Source: Clostridiales bacterium
GTDB taxonomy: Bacteria > Bacillota > Clostridia > Christensenellales > Pumilibacteraceae
Length of the DNA: 64,000 nucleotides
Direction of reading: 5' to 3'
NCBI GenBank assembly: GCA_022511445.1
Contig: JAFLVE010000106.1
Span: 62,001-126,000, forward strand
The notes under the pieces were generated by a model, which did no database searches, had not been told where the DNA came from, and worked only from the letters and a program-made list of their open reading frames with translations. Positions within the stretch are counted from its first letter, which is position 1, and every line of letters begins with the position of its first letter. Shown piece by piece: positions 9,301-18,296 of the stretch. The translations under genes were made by a program, and so were the position numbers.

Positions 9301-10296
9301 CTACTTAGTCAGTTTAACACGCGGGTCGACGATGGCGTACATAATGTCGGACAACAGCGTGCCTATAATGGTGAGCACCGCGAGGAACATATTGTATCCC
9401 ATTACGAACGGGATGTCGCCCTCGACGAGCGCTTTGTATGCAAGACGGCCTATACCGTCGATTGCAAAGACTTCTTCCGTTATCATCATGCCGCCGAAAA
9501 GCCCCGGGAGTATTCCCGCCATGAGCGTAGCGAGCGGAATGAGCGTGTTGCGGAACGCGTGTTTATAAATAACGGTGTGCTCGGAAAGTCCTTTGGCGCG
9601 CGCGGTACGTATGTAATCGGCGTTAAGCACCTCGAGCGTGTTGGTACGCGTATAGCGCATAAGTCCGCCTATCGACAGAATTACGCTTACGCCTATCGGC
9701 ATTATAAGGTGGATGAGCATGTCTCCGAACTTGGTCATCTGCCCCGAGAATGTCATCGCGTAGTCCACGCTCGTATCTACAAGTCCGCTGACAGGCAGCC
9801 AGCCGAGCTGAACGCCGAATATCCTTATTACTATTGCCGCAAAGAAGAAGGTCGGGAACGACAGACCTATCATGGTAAACACCGTGACGGTGTAGTCTCT
9901 TACCGAGTATTGGTGCGTCGCGCTCGTTATGCCGAGCGGAATCGATATAAGGAATTGCAGGATCGTTGCGACAAGCGCTATCGCAAAGGATATCCACATA
10001 TTGTCGGCTATGACCTGACCGACGGGCGCCCTGTATTTGAACGAGTTGCCTAAGTTGCCGGTTACAAGTCCGCCAAGCCATTTGAGATATCCTACGATAA
10101 TGCTGTCGTTAAGACCGTACAAATCCAAAAACCTATCGATATCCTCTTGCTGTACGGAACCGTTTGCTATCTGTCCGGCATACTTGGTCTGCACGTAGTT
10201 CATCGGCATCATGCGAACCAAGGTGTAAACGATTAGCGATACACCTATAAGTATGACTATGGAGATTAGCAATCTTTTTACGATATACTTAAACAT
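9301..10296 (-). CDS. oppB: Oligopeptide ABC transporter permease OppB
   Basis: A 331-residue permease with the OppB-type N-terminus (YIVKRLLISIVILIGVSLIVY) and about six helices. The EAA coupling loop is YIRTARAKGLSEHTVIYKHAFRN and the C-terminus is YAIVDPRVKLTK. It forms a heterodimeric channel with OppC. It lies 47 bases downstream of the oppA stop codon in the same operon. Confidence 0.95.
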   Translation of the reverse strand: MFKYIVKRLLISIVILIGVSLIVYTLVRMMPMNYVQTKYAGQIANGSVQQEDIDRFLDLYGLNDSIIVGYLKWLGGLVTGNLGNSFKYRAPVGQVIADNMWISFAIALVATILQFLISIPLGITSATHQYSVRDYTVTVFTMIGLSFPTFFFAAIVIRIFGVQLGWLPVSGLVDTSVDYAMTFSGQMTKFGDMLIHLIMPIGVSVILSIGGLMRYTRTNTLEVLNADYIRTARAKGLSEHTVIYKHAFRNTLIPLATLMAGILPGLFGGMMITEEVFAIDGIGRLAYKALVEGDIPFVMGYNMFLAVLTIIGTLLSDIMYAIVDPRVKLTK

Positions 10297-10343
10297 GAGT
10301 TCCTTAAAATTTAAGTGTTATTTTGGCTTTTGTGTCTCAATGA

Positions 10344-13013
10344 TTACTGCGTGACGAGCGAGACGGTATGAATGTCGCTCGTAAGTCCCTTGTACGACGA
10401 GAGGTCCTTGTTAAAGGTGTTGACGTCGATTTTGGACTCGTTGTACGCGAACAGGTCGTTTCTCTGGTACGTGGGAAGCTCGACCGCAAGCTTCATAACA
10501 GTATCGAGCGCCTCGGAGTAAATGCTTGCGCGGGTCTCGTGATCCTCGTACATCCTTCCTCTGTCGATAAGGCGGGAAAGCTCGTCGAGGAGCGCAACCT
10601 CTCTGTCGTACTTGTTGCCGGCGTTACGGATAATCTGCGGATAGCCCCAGTTAAGCACCGACGTCGCGGTCGAATCCTTGTGGTAGACCTGGTACATATC
10701 GGGGTCGATTGTGGAGCCCCACGCCGCCGCCCAAACGGTAAGCGAGCCGCTCGTAAGCTTTTTAAGCGCCTGCGCGTCGTTCTTGACGGTTACGTTAAAG
10801 CCGAACGAATCGAGAAGCTTGCCTGCGTTAAAGAGCGCAATCCACGCCGGGTGATCGGTACCCTCGCCCGCAATGGTGAAGGTGTACTTGCACACGTTCG
10901 AGCCTTTGGCATAGACGCCGTTGGAGTTAATGTTGTAGCCCGCCTTTCTCATAAGGCCTTGGATAAATTCCTTTTGCTCGGCGGCGGAAAGCGTATCGCC
11001 CGCAGATTTGCCCTTGGACTGAACAAACTCTTTATACTGCGGATCGACCTTGTCGAGGTTTGCGGGAACCTTGCCGCCGATAAACGGATAGTAGGAGGTA
11101 GCGCCCTTCGGATAAGCCCAGCTCGAAAGCGACATTGCGCGGTAGATAGGCTCCGCTTGGCTCTTGTAGTAGTCGACGCAGTACATAATGTCTATGCAGT
11201 ACATTATAGCCTGACGGACCTCTAGGTCGGGAATCTTACCGGCGTTGATGCCTATATAGCCGTAGCCCGCCGTTTCGACCTCCTTGCTTGCCATGTTCTT
11301 CTTTTTCGCAATCTCCTGAGTGGTCTCGGGCTTTGCGTTGGGCTCTGCAAAGTCTACTTGATTGGTGTAAAGGCTGTTAAGCATACCCGTGCTCGAAGTA
11401 ACGACAAGGCGCAGTTTTTTGATTTTGGCGGGACCGAGCAGGTAGTACGGATTACGTTCGAAATAGATAATACCGTTGCTGTAGAAGTCGTTGGGCGTAA
11501 CGTTGGACGTGCCGCCGCTCTGCTTAGCCGCCATGTACGGACCGGCGCCTACGGGAACGCCCATCTTGTTGGGCGCGTTTAACACCTCGTCCATAAACGT
11601 CTGCGAGTTCCAAGCAACGCCGAAGTTGTTGTTTTCGATACTGAATTCGTTTACATAGTTAACGCCGTTAAACGTACCGGAGTAGTAATGGAGGGGCGCA
11701 ACGATAAAGGCAAAGTTCCAAATCGCTTTGGGGTCGACGCCGTGAATCTGAATGGAAAGGACCTCGTTAAATCCGTCCTTAACCGAGCCGTCCGAATTAT
11801 ACTCGGGTTTGGCGTATTCTACGTCGTTTACGGTTACGGAATTTGCGCCGCCCACGGAAGTTCCGCCGTTAGCGAACTTAATACCCGAAATATTGGGATA
11901 TTTCTTTTCCATAGTAGCGGAAGCCTTTTCAAGCTCGATATTGGTAATATAATCGGCAAGGTTGGATCCGGTCATCCAGTAATCGATAACCTGATCGAGC
12001 TTGTCGGGAATGTTAAAGTCGAACACAGCCTGGATAGCTACGTCCTTAGTCCAGCTCTTGCAAAGCGCGGGCTGACCCTCCGCTTCGGGACCGCCGAACT
12101 CGTAGTAAAGCTTTCTGTCCTTTTTGCTCCAAGTGATTATGCCTTCGTTATAAAGGAAGGATTCGACGTCGGTGGTGAACAAACCCTCGTAAACATTTCC
12201 GTCCTGGTCGGAGAACTTGGTGTCCTCGTACGAGTTGAGCGAGTTTGACCAGTCGTCCTCAAGCTCCTTACGGAAAAGCTCAAGAGTTTTTTCGTAGTCC
12301 GCTACAAGGTTCCTATACGCCTCGCCTTTGTTCTCATATTCCCTGAGCCACTCGCCTATCTTGGCGCTGTCGTACTGCTCGGAGCTGTGGTCGCGAAGGA
12401 TTTGAGCGACGGACTCACTGAGAGCGGTAACGCGCGCGTTTGCCGCGATGCGGAACTGCTTCATAAAGTTGTCCTGCTCGGTTTCGGTAGCCGCCTGAGT
12501 GCGGTACTCTTTAAGACCTACGATGTCGGTCGAATAAATGGTGGACGATCCGGTGTACGCCATATCGAGATACACGTACAGGTTAAACAGAACGTCCTTT
12601 ATAGTTACGGGCTTTCCGTCCGAAAACTTAACGTTGTTTTTAAGAACGAGATAGTAAGTGGTAAGTCGCTCGTCCACTTGATTGGGCTCGGGCGCTTTGC
12701 CTTGCGTATCTATTAAGACGTCTTTTACAAGGCAAGCCTCGCCGTCGCCGTATACGGGGTTACCCTCGGCGTCGTTGCTGAGCATGCCGAGCTGAGTAAA
12801 GCCTACGACGTTGCCGTCGGTTGCCGACGTCGAGAAGAACGGGTTGAATACCCTATCCACCTCGAGCGTGGAAAATCTTATAGGGTCCTCCTCGTTGTCG
12901 TAATACACTACGGGGTCTTCCGGGTCATCGGTGGGTTTATCGCATGCCACAATCGAAAACCCGAGGCAAAGTGCAAGCAGTATCGTTACGAATTTCTTGA
13001 AAAAGCTGCTCAT
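10344..13013 (-). CDS. oppA: Oligopeptide-binding lipoprotein OppA (SBP family 5)
   Basis: An 889-residue extracellular solute-binding lipoprotein. The signal peptide ends in the lipobox SIVAC (Cys24). SBP_bac_5 features follow: an N-terminal segment where KFSDGKPVTIKDVLFNLYVY matches the usual substrate-binding lobe start, a middle region with GAGPYMAAKQ and YFERNPYY, and a C-terminal lobe. It is longer than the usual 520-600 residues, because of a charged insert at about residues 165-300 (rich in EKTLELFRKELED-like sequence) and other inserts. It delivers peptides to OppBC. As the largest open frame in the uptake set it may accept long peptides (inference). Confidence 0.93.
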   Translation of the reverse strand: MSSFFKKFVTILLALCLGFSIVACDKPTDDPEDPVVYYDNEEDPIRFSTLEVDRVFNPFFSTSATDGNVVGFTQLGMLSNDAEGNPVYGDGEACLVKDVLIDTQGKAPEPNQVDERLTTYYLVLKNNVKFSDGKPVTIKDVLFNLYVYLDMAYTGSSTIYSTDIVGLKEYRTQAATETEQDNFMKQFRIAANARVTALSESVAQILRDHSSEQYDSAKIGEWLREYENKGEAYRNLVADYEKTLELFRKELEDDWSNSLNSYEDTKFSDQDGNVYEGLFTTDVESFLYNEGIITWSKKDRKLYYEFGGPEAEGQPALCKSWTKDVAIQAVFDFNIPDKLDQVIDYWMTGSNLADYITNIELEKASATMEKKYPNISGIKFANGGTSVGGANSVTVNDVEYAKPEYNSDGSVKDGFNEVLSIQIHGVDPKAIWNFAFIVAPLHYYSGTFNGVNYVNEFSIENNNFGVAWNSQTFMDEVLNAPNKMGVPVGAGPYMAAKQSGGTSNVTPNDFYSNGIIYFERNPYYLLGPAKIKKLRLVVTSSTGMLNSLYTNQVDFAEPNAKPETTQEIAKKKNMASKEVETAGYGYIGINAGKIPDLEVRQAIMYCIDIMYCVDYYKSQAEPIYRAMSLSSWAYPKGATSYYPFIGGKVPANLDKVDPQYKEFVQSKGKSAGDTLSAAEQKEFIQGLMRKAGYNINSNGVYAKGSNVCKYTFTIAGEGTDHPAWIALFNAGKLLDSFGFNVTVKNDAQALKKLTSGSLTVWAAAWGSTIDPDMYQVYHKDSTATSVLNWGYPQIIRNAGNKYDREVALLDELSRLIDRGRMYEDHETRASIYSEALDTVMKLAVELPTYQRNDLFAYNESKIDVNTFNKDLSSYKGLTSDIHTVSLVTQ

Positions 13014-13043
13014 TTTGGTTTATTTCCTCCTACAATAGGTTAT

Positions 13044-14255
13044 CTACTGAATTATTTGCTCGTCTATAGCCGACAAGACTTTATCGAATACGGAAGCGCC
13101 GTCTTTATAGAAGCATCCGTCATTGGAAGTAACTACTACAAGGTTTTCTCGGTTGAAGCCGGAAGGCAACGCTTCGATAATATACTTGGCTTTTACCGTG
13201 ACGTTTGTAAGCGAGCTCTTTTCCGCTTTTACCGCAATCGGCGCTATTACGATTCCCCTCGTCTGATAGAGTGTGTTGTTTACCGCAATAACCATGCCCT
13301 CGAAGTTGACGTCTTTTACGATAGCGTCGCTCATCGAACCGAACAAGCTTATGGGAAGGGTGCCTTCGACGTCGAAAACCGCGTCGCTCGAGAGATTGTC
13401 TCTCGAATTGGGATAGTTAAGCTTAAAGTTTTTAATCGTGTGGTTGTTGCCGTAAAGCATGCGGGTAAAGTTACGGAAGCCGTCAAACGCTTCACCCTCG
13501 AGATCGATATCGGCAGTTAAGTTAATATCGAGCTTACTTCCTCCGTTGATTTGTCTCACCAAGGAAAGCAACTCGTCCTTTGTGGATACGTCCACAAACA
13601 CGCCGCGCTCGAACTTAACGATAATCTTTATCTCGGTGTGCGTCGCGCCGCCCGGGTGAGTAAAGTCGTTATCCCAAGGGTTGCCCTCTTCGTCGAAAAA
13701 TCCGGCAAAAGTGTAACCCGATACGCTGGACGAGTACGCAAGATAATCTCTGAACTTGTCGCCCGCGTTTACCTCGTAGGCGTTTCCGAGCGGAACAAGC
13801 TTTGTCGGATCGTCGAAGTCGTATCTATAAAGCTGATAAGTATAGTGTATAACGGGATTCCACTTTGCATACAGCGTAACACCATCCCTGTCTACCCTGT
13901 CCGAGTCGAAATCCCACTTGCCGCTGTACGTAACATAGCCGTCGGTTTCGTTTTTGTACTGGTACCAGCCGTCAAGCGTATATTCGGCGCGAGTAACGGT
14001 CGACTTACTGAACCTGTCGCTCTCCTTTTCGGCGGCGGGGTTTTTAATCTTGTTGCGAGACCCGCTCGGGAACTTGTAATAGTATACAATGTCCGCGGGA
14101 GAGTTCATATAAGTCCCGCCCTCGAGCACAAAAACGACTTTGACCGAATTCTCTCTGTCGAACTCGATCTCCGTGCTCATACACCCCGTCATAAATACCG
14201 ACAGGGAAAGCATAATCGTTATGAAAATCAGCGTACCAAACCTTTTCATTTTCAT
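13044..14255 (-). CDS. Surface lipoprotein with InlB-type (Listeria-Bacteroides) repeats
   Basis: A 403-residue lipoprotein with lipobox FMTGC (Cys25). Residues 40-220 contain InlB B-repeat-like units: YTLDGWYQYK with VTLYAKWNP, and YTFAGFFDEEGNPWD. The C-terminal half has a GLUG/right-handed helix-like pattern (INLTADIDLEGEAFDGF, NHTIKNFKL). No catalytic motif is visible. It is the first gene of the Opp operon, 30 bases upstream of oppA and about 107 bases downstream of the predicted transcription start. A cell-surface binding role is likely. A direct role in peptide capture is only inferred from position. Confidence 0.85.
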   Translation of the reverse strand: MKMKRFGTLIFITIMLSLSVFMTGCMSTEIEFDRENSVKVVFVLEGGTYMNSPADIVYYYKFPSGSRNKIKNPAAEKESDRFSKSTVTRAEYTLDGWYQYKNETDGYVTYSGKWDFDSDRVDRDGVTLYAKWNPVIHYTYQLYRYDFDDPTKLVPLGNAYEVNAGDKFRDYLAYSSSVSGYTFAGFFDEEGNPWDNDFTHPGGATHTEIKIIVKFERGVFVDVSTKDELLSLVRQINGGSKLDINLTADIDLEGEAFDGFRNFTRMLYGNNHTIKNFKLNYPNSRDNLSSDAVFDVEGTLPISLFGSMSDAIVKDVNFEGMVIAVNNTLYQTRGIVIAPIAVKAEKSSLTNVTVKAKYIIEALPSGFNRENLVVVTSNDGCFYKDGASVFDKVLSAIDEQIIQ

Positions 14256-14368
14256 CTCACCGTCTGATTGCTTATAGCGCCCTATTCTGTCGATTTTTCC
14301 GCTTTTCGTCCGAAAAATTGTAACAAAAAATGCGCGTTCTCGCCATTGAGGACACTACAAGTACGATA

Positions 14369-14397
14369 ATTATACCACAAACGCAACTTTATAGCAA
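14369..14397 (-). promoter_or_regulatory. Promoter of the Opp/subtilase operon
   Basis: On the minus strand the -35 box is TTGCTA (14392-14397), the spacer is 17 bp, and the -10 box is TATAAT (14369-14374) preceded by TTGTGG. The leader to the first ATG is about 107 nt. Confidence 0.7.
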
Positions 14398-14850
14398 GCA
14401 AAATGCCGTATGGCTCGCCCTTTTTTCCAACAATTTTATAAATATTTTTTCTTATTTTTCAGGGCTTTACCTTTTGCCGTGATATATTATTATATTAATT
14501 CGTATCGGGAATAGTCACACCCACTTTCAATTTGCGCCGATAAACGACCGTATTGCTACACTTCCGAACGAAACACGCATTTACTATCGACCTCATCATT
14601 TCGACTGAAGCCTACAGCCCCTCAGCCTCGCTACGCTCGACAGCCTACGACTCGGGTCCGCTTTGGCTGCAAACAGCGCACTGCGCTGTTTGTTTGAGCT
14701 TCGTCGCGCCACTTGCGCAGGGGAGCCTTTAGTCGGGTGCAACGTCAAAATCCATATACATTCTACACACGACAGACGCCAAGCCTCCGGCTTGTCACTC
14801 TGAGCTTTAGCGAAGAGTCTCTTTCCTTTTTGCCACATTTAAGCTACTAA
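14398..14850. other. Intergenic region with a dispersed repeat and palindrome, no gene supported
   Basis: This non-coding stretch lies between the Opp promoter and the plsX terminator. It contains an interrupted perfect palindrome (CAAACAGCGCA / TGCGCTGTTTG, 14670-14692) and a repeat unit also found near 58 kb. An open frame of 80 codons on the minus strand (14596-14838) covers this repeat and looks spurious: it has no RBS, a biased composition and no recognisable domain. Confidence 0.6.
14718..14796. repeat. Dispersed intergenic repeat, copy 1
   Basis: It begins CAGGGGAGCCTTTA and ends about 79 bp later in a segment reading GACAGACGCC, AAGCCTCCGG and CTTGTC. The same two end blocks, diverged, occur 84 bp apart at 58017-58100. 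Both copies are intergenic. Confidence 0.55.
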
Positions 14851-14880
14851 ATAAAAAAGACCGCGAAGCGGCCTTTTTTT
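14851..14880 (-). terminator. Rho-independent terminator after plsX
   Basis: The minus-strand hairpin is GGCCGC / GCGGTC around a TTC loop, with one A-C mismatch, followed by a run of T. The A-run on the other side makes it usable in both directions. It lies about 38 bases beyond the plsX stop codon and closes the fatty-acid operon. Confidence 0.8.
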
Positions 14881-14917
14881 CTATTATCTATTCTATCTCA
14901 TTTATTACCTATCCCGT

Positions 14918-15889
14918 TTATATCTCCTGCCTGATTTTTTCGGATATGTCGTTCCTTGCGAGAATGTACGCGCTTTTTATGATATGGTAGACCGTTTCGG
15001 CGGTCGCCGCGCCGTGACCTTTTATAATAGGCGCGGAAAAACCGAGAAGGACAGCGCCGTCGAGCTCGGTATAGTTGTACTTTTTGTACAGCTTGTCGTG
15101 GAGTTTTTTATAGCCGTCGGAATCTATCCCGAGCTTATTCATTGCGGTGTCTATTTCCTTGAGTACGCCGAGCGCCACACCCTCCATTGTTTTAAGCAGG
15201 ATGTTGCCCGAAAAACCCTCGCACACGACGACATCGCCCTCGCCGGTAAGTATTTGAGTACCTTCGAGATTGCCTATAAAATCCACGCTCGAAGCGCGAA
15301 GCAGCTCGTTAGCCTTTTTGGTAAGCGCGCTTCCCTTTTTATCCTCGGCGCCGTTATTTAATAACACAACCTTCGGCTTTTCGGTGCCGATAGCTTTCAT
15401 ATACGCGCAACCGAGCTTGGCGAAGCTTACAAGCTTTTCGGCGCGACAGTCGACGTTGGCGCCGCAGTCCACTATACAGAACGGCGTACCGTCTATCTTT
15501 CTCGGTTCGCAAAGGAGCGCGGGACAATCGGCGATTTTTTTGAGCATAAGCATTGCCGCGACAAATATAGCGCCCGTTGCGCCGCAGGTGACTAAGGCTT
15601 TCGCTTTACCCGCTCTGCAAAGCTCAACGGCGGAAACAAGCGACGAATCCTTTTTGCCGTTTACCGCGTCGACGGGATTATCCGTATTGAGTATCGTCTG
15701 CGGCGCGTCGATAACGGCAAGGCGCTTTTTGTCGTACGCCTTACCCGAAACGGCTTGCTCGATTGCCGCCTTGTCGCCGCAAACATAAACAAAAAGATCC
15801 TTATTGTCGTTTAGCGCGTCGAACACACCCGAGATAAGCTCCGACGGCGGATTGTCCGCGCCTTGAATATCAACAGCTACTTCTATCAT
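14918..15889 (-). CDS. plsX: Phosphate acyltransferase PlsX
   Basis: A 323-residue protein with the PlsX layout: an N-terminal VAVDIQGADNPPSELISG (usually a GGD..P motif), a central ALVTCGATGAIFVAAMLML segment, and the FSGNILLKTMEGV region near the C-terminus. It converts acyl-ACP and phosphate to acyl phosphate at the membrane surface, the first step of bacterial phospholipid synthesis with PlsY. Its place at the end of the fatty-acid operon, 20 bases after the flavoprotein gene, fits this. The next stop is followed by a terminator. Confidence 0.93.
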   Translation of the reverse strand: MIEVAVDIQGADNPPSELISGVFDALNDNKDLFVYVCGDKAAIEQAVSGKAYDKKRLAVIDAPQTILNTDNPVDAVNGKKDSSLVSAVELCRAGKAKALVTCGATGAIFVAAMLMLKKIADCPALLCEPRKIDGTPFCIVDCGANVDCRAEKLVSFAKLGCAYMKAIGTEKPKVVLLNNGAEDKKGSALTKKANELLRASSVDFIGNLEGTQILTGEGDVVVCEGFSGNILLKTMEGVALGVLKEIDTAMNKLGIDSDGYKKLHDKLYKKYNYTELDGAVLLGFSAPIIKGHGAATAETVYHIIKSAYILARNDISEKIRQEI

Positions 15890-15909
15890 AACGAATGTAA
15901 TTCCTTAAT

Positions 15910-16650
15910 TCAGTTTTCGCCCTTCCGTTGACCGTCCCAATACTGTTTGAGAAGATATTTATACGTCCGCTCTGTAAAAGGCGACAGCGACAGATCCTTT
16001 AACAGCTCCTCCGACACCTTGCCATCGAGCGCGAGCATTCTCCCCGCGTCCTCGAATTGCTTTTCGTATTTTTCGAGCCGTTCGCCCTTGGCGGAAGCAA
16101 GGAACATCTTTAATTGCGGGACGAGTATCGCAGTGTAGTTCCCCCGCCCGCAAATGCAATCGTATTGACACTTAAGCGCGTCGTACGCGCCGTTGACCTC
16201 GGTGTAAGCGCACGTCGAGATTACCACAAAGTTTCGACCGGGCTTAGGGTATCTTATACCGTGGAGCGACTCGCCCGTAAGCGACGCCGGCTGACCGGCG
16301 TACGTTTGCAAAAGACTCAGCATACGGTCGGTAAAGACCTTCATTGTACCGGGCATACCGAAAAAGTACAGCGGGAAGCTGCAAATAACAATATCCGAAT
16401 CGAGAATTTTCTTTTTTACCGGAACGATATCGTCGTCTCTTATTACGCACTCGCCCTCGGTACGCGCCCAGCACGACAGACAACCCATGCACGGCTTGAT
16501 ATTAAGGTCGGAAACCGTTACGAACTCGACGTCGCACGGCACAGCTTCCGTAATGCCTTTAAGAAAAAGATTTGTCGCGACAAGAGTAACGCTCTCGCTT
16601 CGGCGAGGGCTTCCGTTTATTACTATTACCTTTTTCTTGTCTTTTTCCAT
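15910..16650 (-). CDS. Flavodoxin-like NAD(P)H:FMN/quinone reductase
   Basis: A 246-residue protein of the NADPH-dependent FMN reductase/flavodoxin fold. The FMN phosphate loop is INGSPRRSES (residues about 11-20), the conserved motif is CMGCLSCW, and the second loop is SFPLYFFGMPGTMKVFTDR. The CxxCxxC set (CMGCLSC) is common in the multimeric iron-sulfur flavoprotein-like branch. It lies between accA (9-base gap) and plsX (20-base gap), in the fatty-acid operon. A redox role in lipid synthesis is possible, but it does not resemble the enoyl-ACP reductases FabI, FabK, FabL or FabV. Confidence 0.85.
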   Translation of the reverse strand: MEKDKKKVIVINGSPRRSESVTLVATNLFLKGITEAVPCDVEFVTVSDLNIKPCMGCLSCWARTEGECVIRDDDIVPVKKKILDSDIVICSFPLYFFGMPGTMKVFTDRMLSLLQTYAGQPASLTGESLHGIRYPKPGRNFVVISTCAYTEVNGAYDALKCQYDCICGRGNYTAILVPQLKMFLASAKGERLEKYEKQFEDAGRMLALDGKVSEELLKDLSLSPFTERTYKYLLKQYWDGQRKGEN

Positions 16651-16659
16651 ACCGACCGA

Positions 16660-17478
16660 CTACCTTACCGTAAACTCGGCGTATCTGCCGATTTTTCTGA
16701 ATTTTTCGTACCTGCGAGAAAGGAGCTTTTTGGCGTTTACCTTTTTCAGCTCGGCGAATTTTTGAGCGAGCGCGTCGCGGAGCGAGCTCATAAACGAGTC
16801 GGGAACGCCGGTTGAAAAATCGGGCTCGTCGATTATGCGCTCGACAACGCCCATGCCGGACAGGTCCTGCGCGGTAAGCTTAAGATACTCCGCTACCTCT
16901 GCGGCGCGGGAGGGCTCCTTAAAAAGTATGCTCGCGCAAGACTCGGGCGCAATAACCGAATAGTACGCGTCGGACAGCATCCATATCTCGTCGGCAACGG
17001 AAAGAGCGAGCGCGCCGCCGCTTCCACCCTCGCCGATTACGAGCGAGAGCATCGGGGTTTTAACGGACCCGAACTCATAAAGATTTTCGGCAATCGCCTC
17101 GCCTATACCGCGCTCCTCGGCGGCTTTGCCGGGGTTTGCGCCCTGAATATCGACCAAGAACAGCACGGGACGGTTAAACTTTTCCGCTTCCTTGACAAGC
17201 CGAAGCGCCTTTCTGTACCCGTCGGGAAGAGCGCAACCGAAATTGCGTGCAACTCTCTCGTTAAAATCCTTGCCCTTTTCGGTGCCGATTACGGTTACGG
17301 GCATGCCGTTAAGCGTGCCGATACCGCCTATAACCGCGGGGTCGTCGCTGAAACGCCTGTCGCCGTGCAGCTCGATAAAATCGGTTATAAGTCCTTTTAT
17401 ATAGTCGCTCGACGTAGGGCGAAACGAGCTTCTTGTAAGGCGAACCTTGTCGTACGCCTTTTTAACCGTGTTTTCCAT
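16660..17478 (-). CDS. accA: Acetyl-CoA carboxylase carboxyltransferase subunit alpha
   Basis: A 272-residue crotonase-fold protein. Recognisable AccA blocks are FIELHGDRRFSDDPAVIGGIG, NFGCALPDGYRKALRL, DIQGANPGKAAEERG, VIGEGGSGGALAL and AYYSVIAPESCASI. It lacks part of the N-terminal coiled coil of the E. coli protein (319 residues). With AccD it transfers the carboxyl group from carboxybiotin to acetyl-CoA, making malonyl-CoA. It starts 8 bases after accD. Confidence 0.96.
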   Translation of the reverse strand: MENTVKKAYDKVRLTRSSFRPTSSDYIKGLITDFIELHGDRRFSDDPAVIGGIGTLNGMPVTVIGTEKGKDFNERVARNFGCALPDGYRKALRLVKEAEKFNRPVLFLVDIQGANPGKAAEERGIGEAIAENLYEFGSVKTPMLSLVIGEGGSGGALALSVADEIWMLSDAYYSVIAPESCASILFKEPSRAAEVAEYLKLTAQDLSGMGVVERIIDEPDFSTGVPDSFMSSLRDALAQKFAELKKVNAKKLLSRRYEKFRKIGRYAEFTVR

Positions 17479-17486
17479 GATATATC

Positions 17487-18296
17487 CTAAACTCTCTTAC
17501 ATCCGTGAAGCATAAGCATTTTCGTTATATAGTCGCGCATATTTTTGCGCTCTACCACGCCGTCCAAAAAACCGTGCGCGAGCATAAACTCGGCAGTCTG
17601 AAAATCAGGAGGCAGTTTTTCGCCCGTGTTTTGCTCGATAACGCGCTTGCCCGCAAAGCCCACGGGAGCCTCCGGCTCGCCTATTATAACGTCGCCGAGG
17701 CTTGCAAAGCTGGCGGTAACGCCGCCCATGGTCGGATCGGTAACGCACTCCAAGCAGAACAGTCCCGCGTCGCTGTGGCGTTTGACGGCAAGCGAGGTTT
17801 TTACCATCTGCATAAGCGAGAGTACGCCCTCTTGCATTCTCGCGCCGCCCGAAGCGGTAAAGCCGACGACGGGGAGCTTGTGTTTTGTCGCATACTCGAA
17901 AAGCGCGGTAATCCTATCGCCCACTACGGTGCCCATAGACGCCATCATAAACTCGGGATTCATAACGAAGATGCATGTCGTATAGCCGCCGACAGTTGCC
18001 TTTCCGCAAAGCACGCCCTCGTTTTCTCCGCTTTTACTGCGCGCAACGTCCGCCTTTTTCTTATAGTCGGGGAAATTAATGGGGTCGGCGTGTATCTCCG
18101 CGCCAAACAGCTCGGTAAAACTTCCGCCGTCCACAAGGTATTCTATCCTCGCGCGCGGCGGGATTCTCATGTACTTGCCGCAGTTCGGGCAGATAAAATA
18201 AGAATCGGCTTTTTCCGCCGCGGTAATCTCTTTTTTACAGGCGGCGCACGTCGTAACCTCGGCAGACGCCGACATTTTTTGGAGAACTCCGCTCAT
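17487..18296 (-). CDS. accD: Acetyl-CoA carboxylase carboxyltransferase subunit beta
   Basis: A 269-residue AccD. The N-terminal four-Cys zinc ribbon is present (Cys17, Cys20, Cys36, Cys39), followed by ARIEYLVDGGSFTE and the crotonase core with VGFTASGGARMQEGVLSLMQM and LECVTDPTMGGVTASFA. It forms the carboxyltransferase with AccA. The biotin carrier and carboxylase genes accB and accC are not in this operon. The ATG overlaps the fabD stop codon (ATGA, 18293-18296). Confidence 0.96.
   Translation of the reverse strand: MSGVLQKMSASAEVTTCAACKKEITAAEKADSYFICPNCGKYMRIPPRARIEYLVDGGSFTELFGAEIHADPINFPDYKKKADVARSKSGENEGVLCGKATVGGYTTCIFVMNPEFMMASMGTVVGDRITALFEYATKHKLPVVGFTASGGARMQEGVLSLMQMVKTSLAVKRHSDAGLFCLECVTDPTMGGVTASFASLGDVIIGEPEAPVGFAGKRVIEQNTGEKLPPDFQTAEFMLAHGFLDGVVERKNMRDYITKMLMLHGCKRV

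Noticed and set aside
14596-14838. An 80-codon minus-strand open frame
   Set aside because: It covers an intergenic repeat and palindrome, has no RBS, and its composition follows the repeat.
15910-16650. The flavoprotein as the missing enoyl-ACP reductase
   Set aside because: It has a flavodoxin-type FMN site and none of the motifs of FabI, FabK, FabL or FabV.
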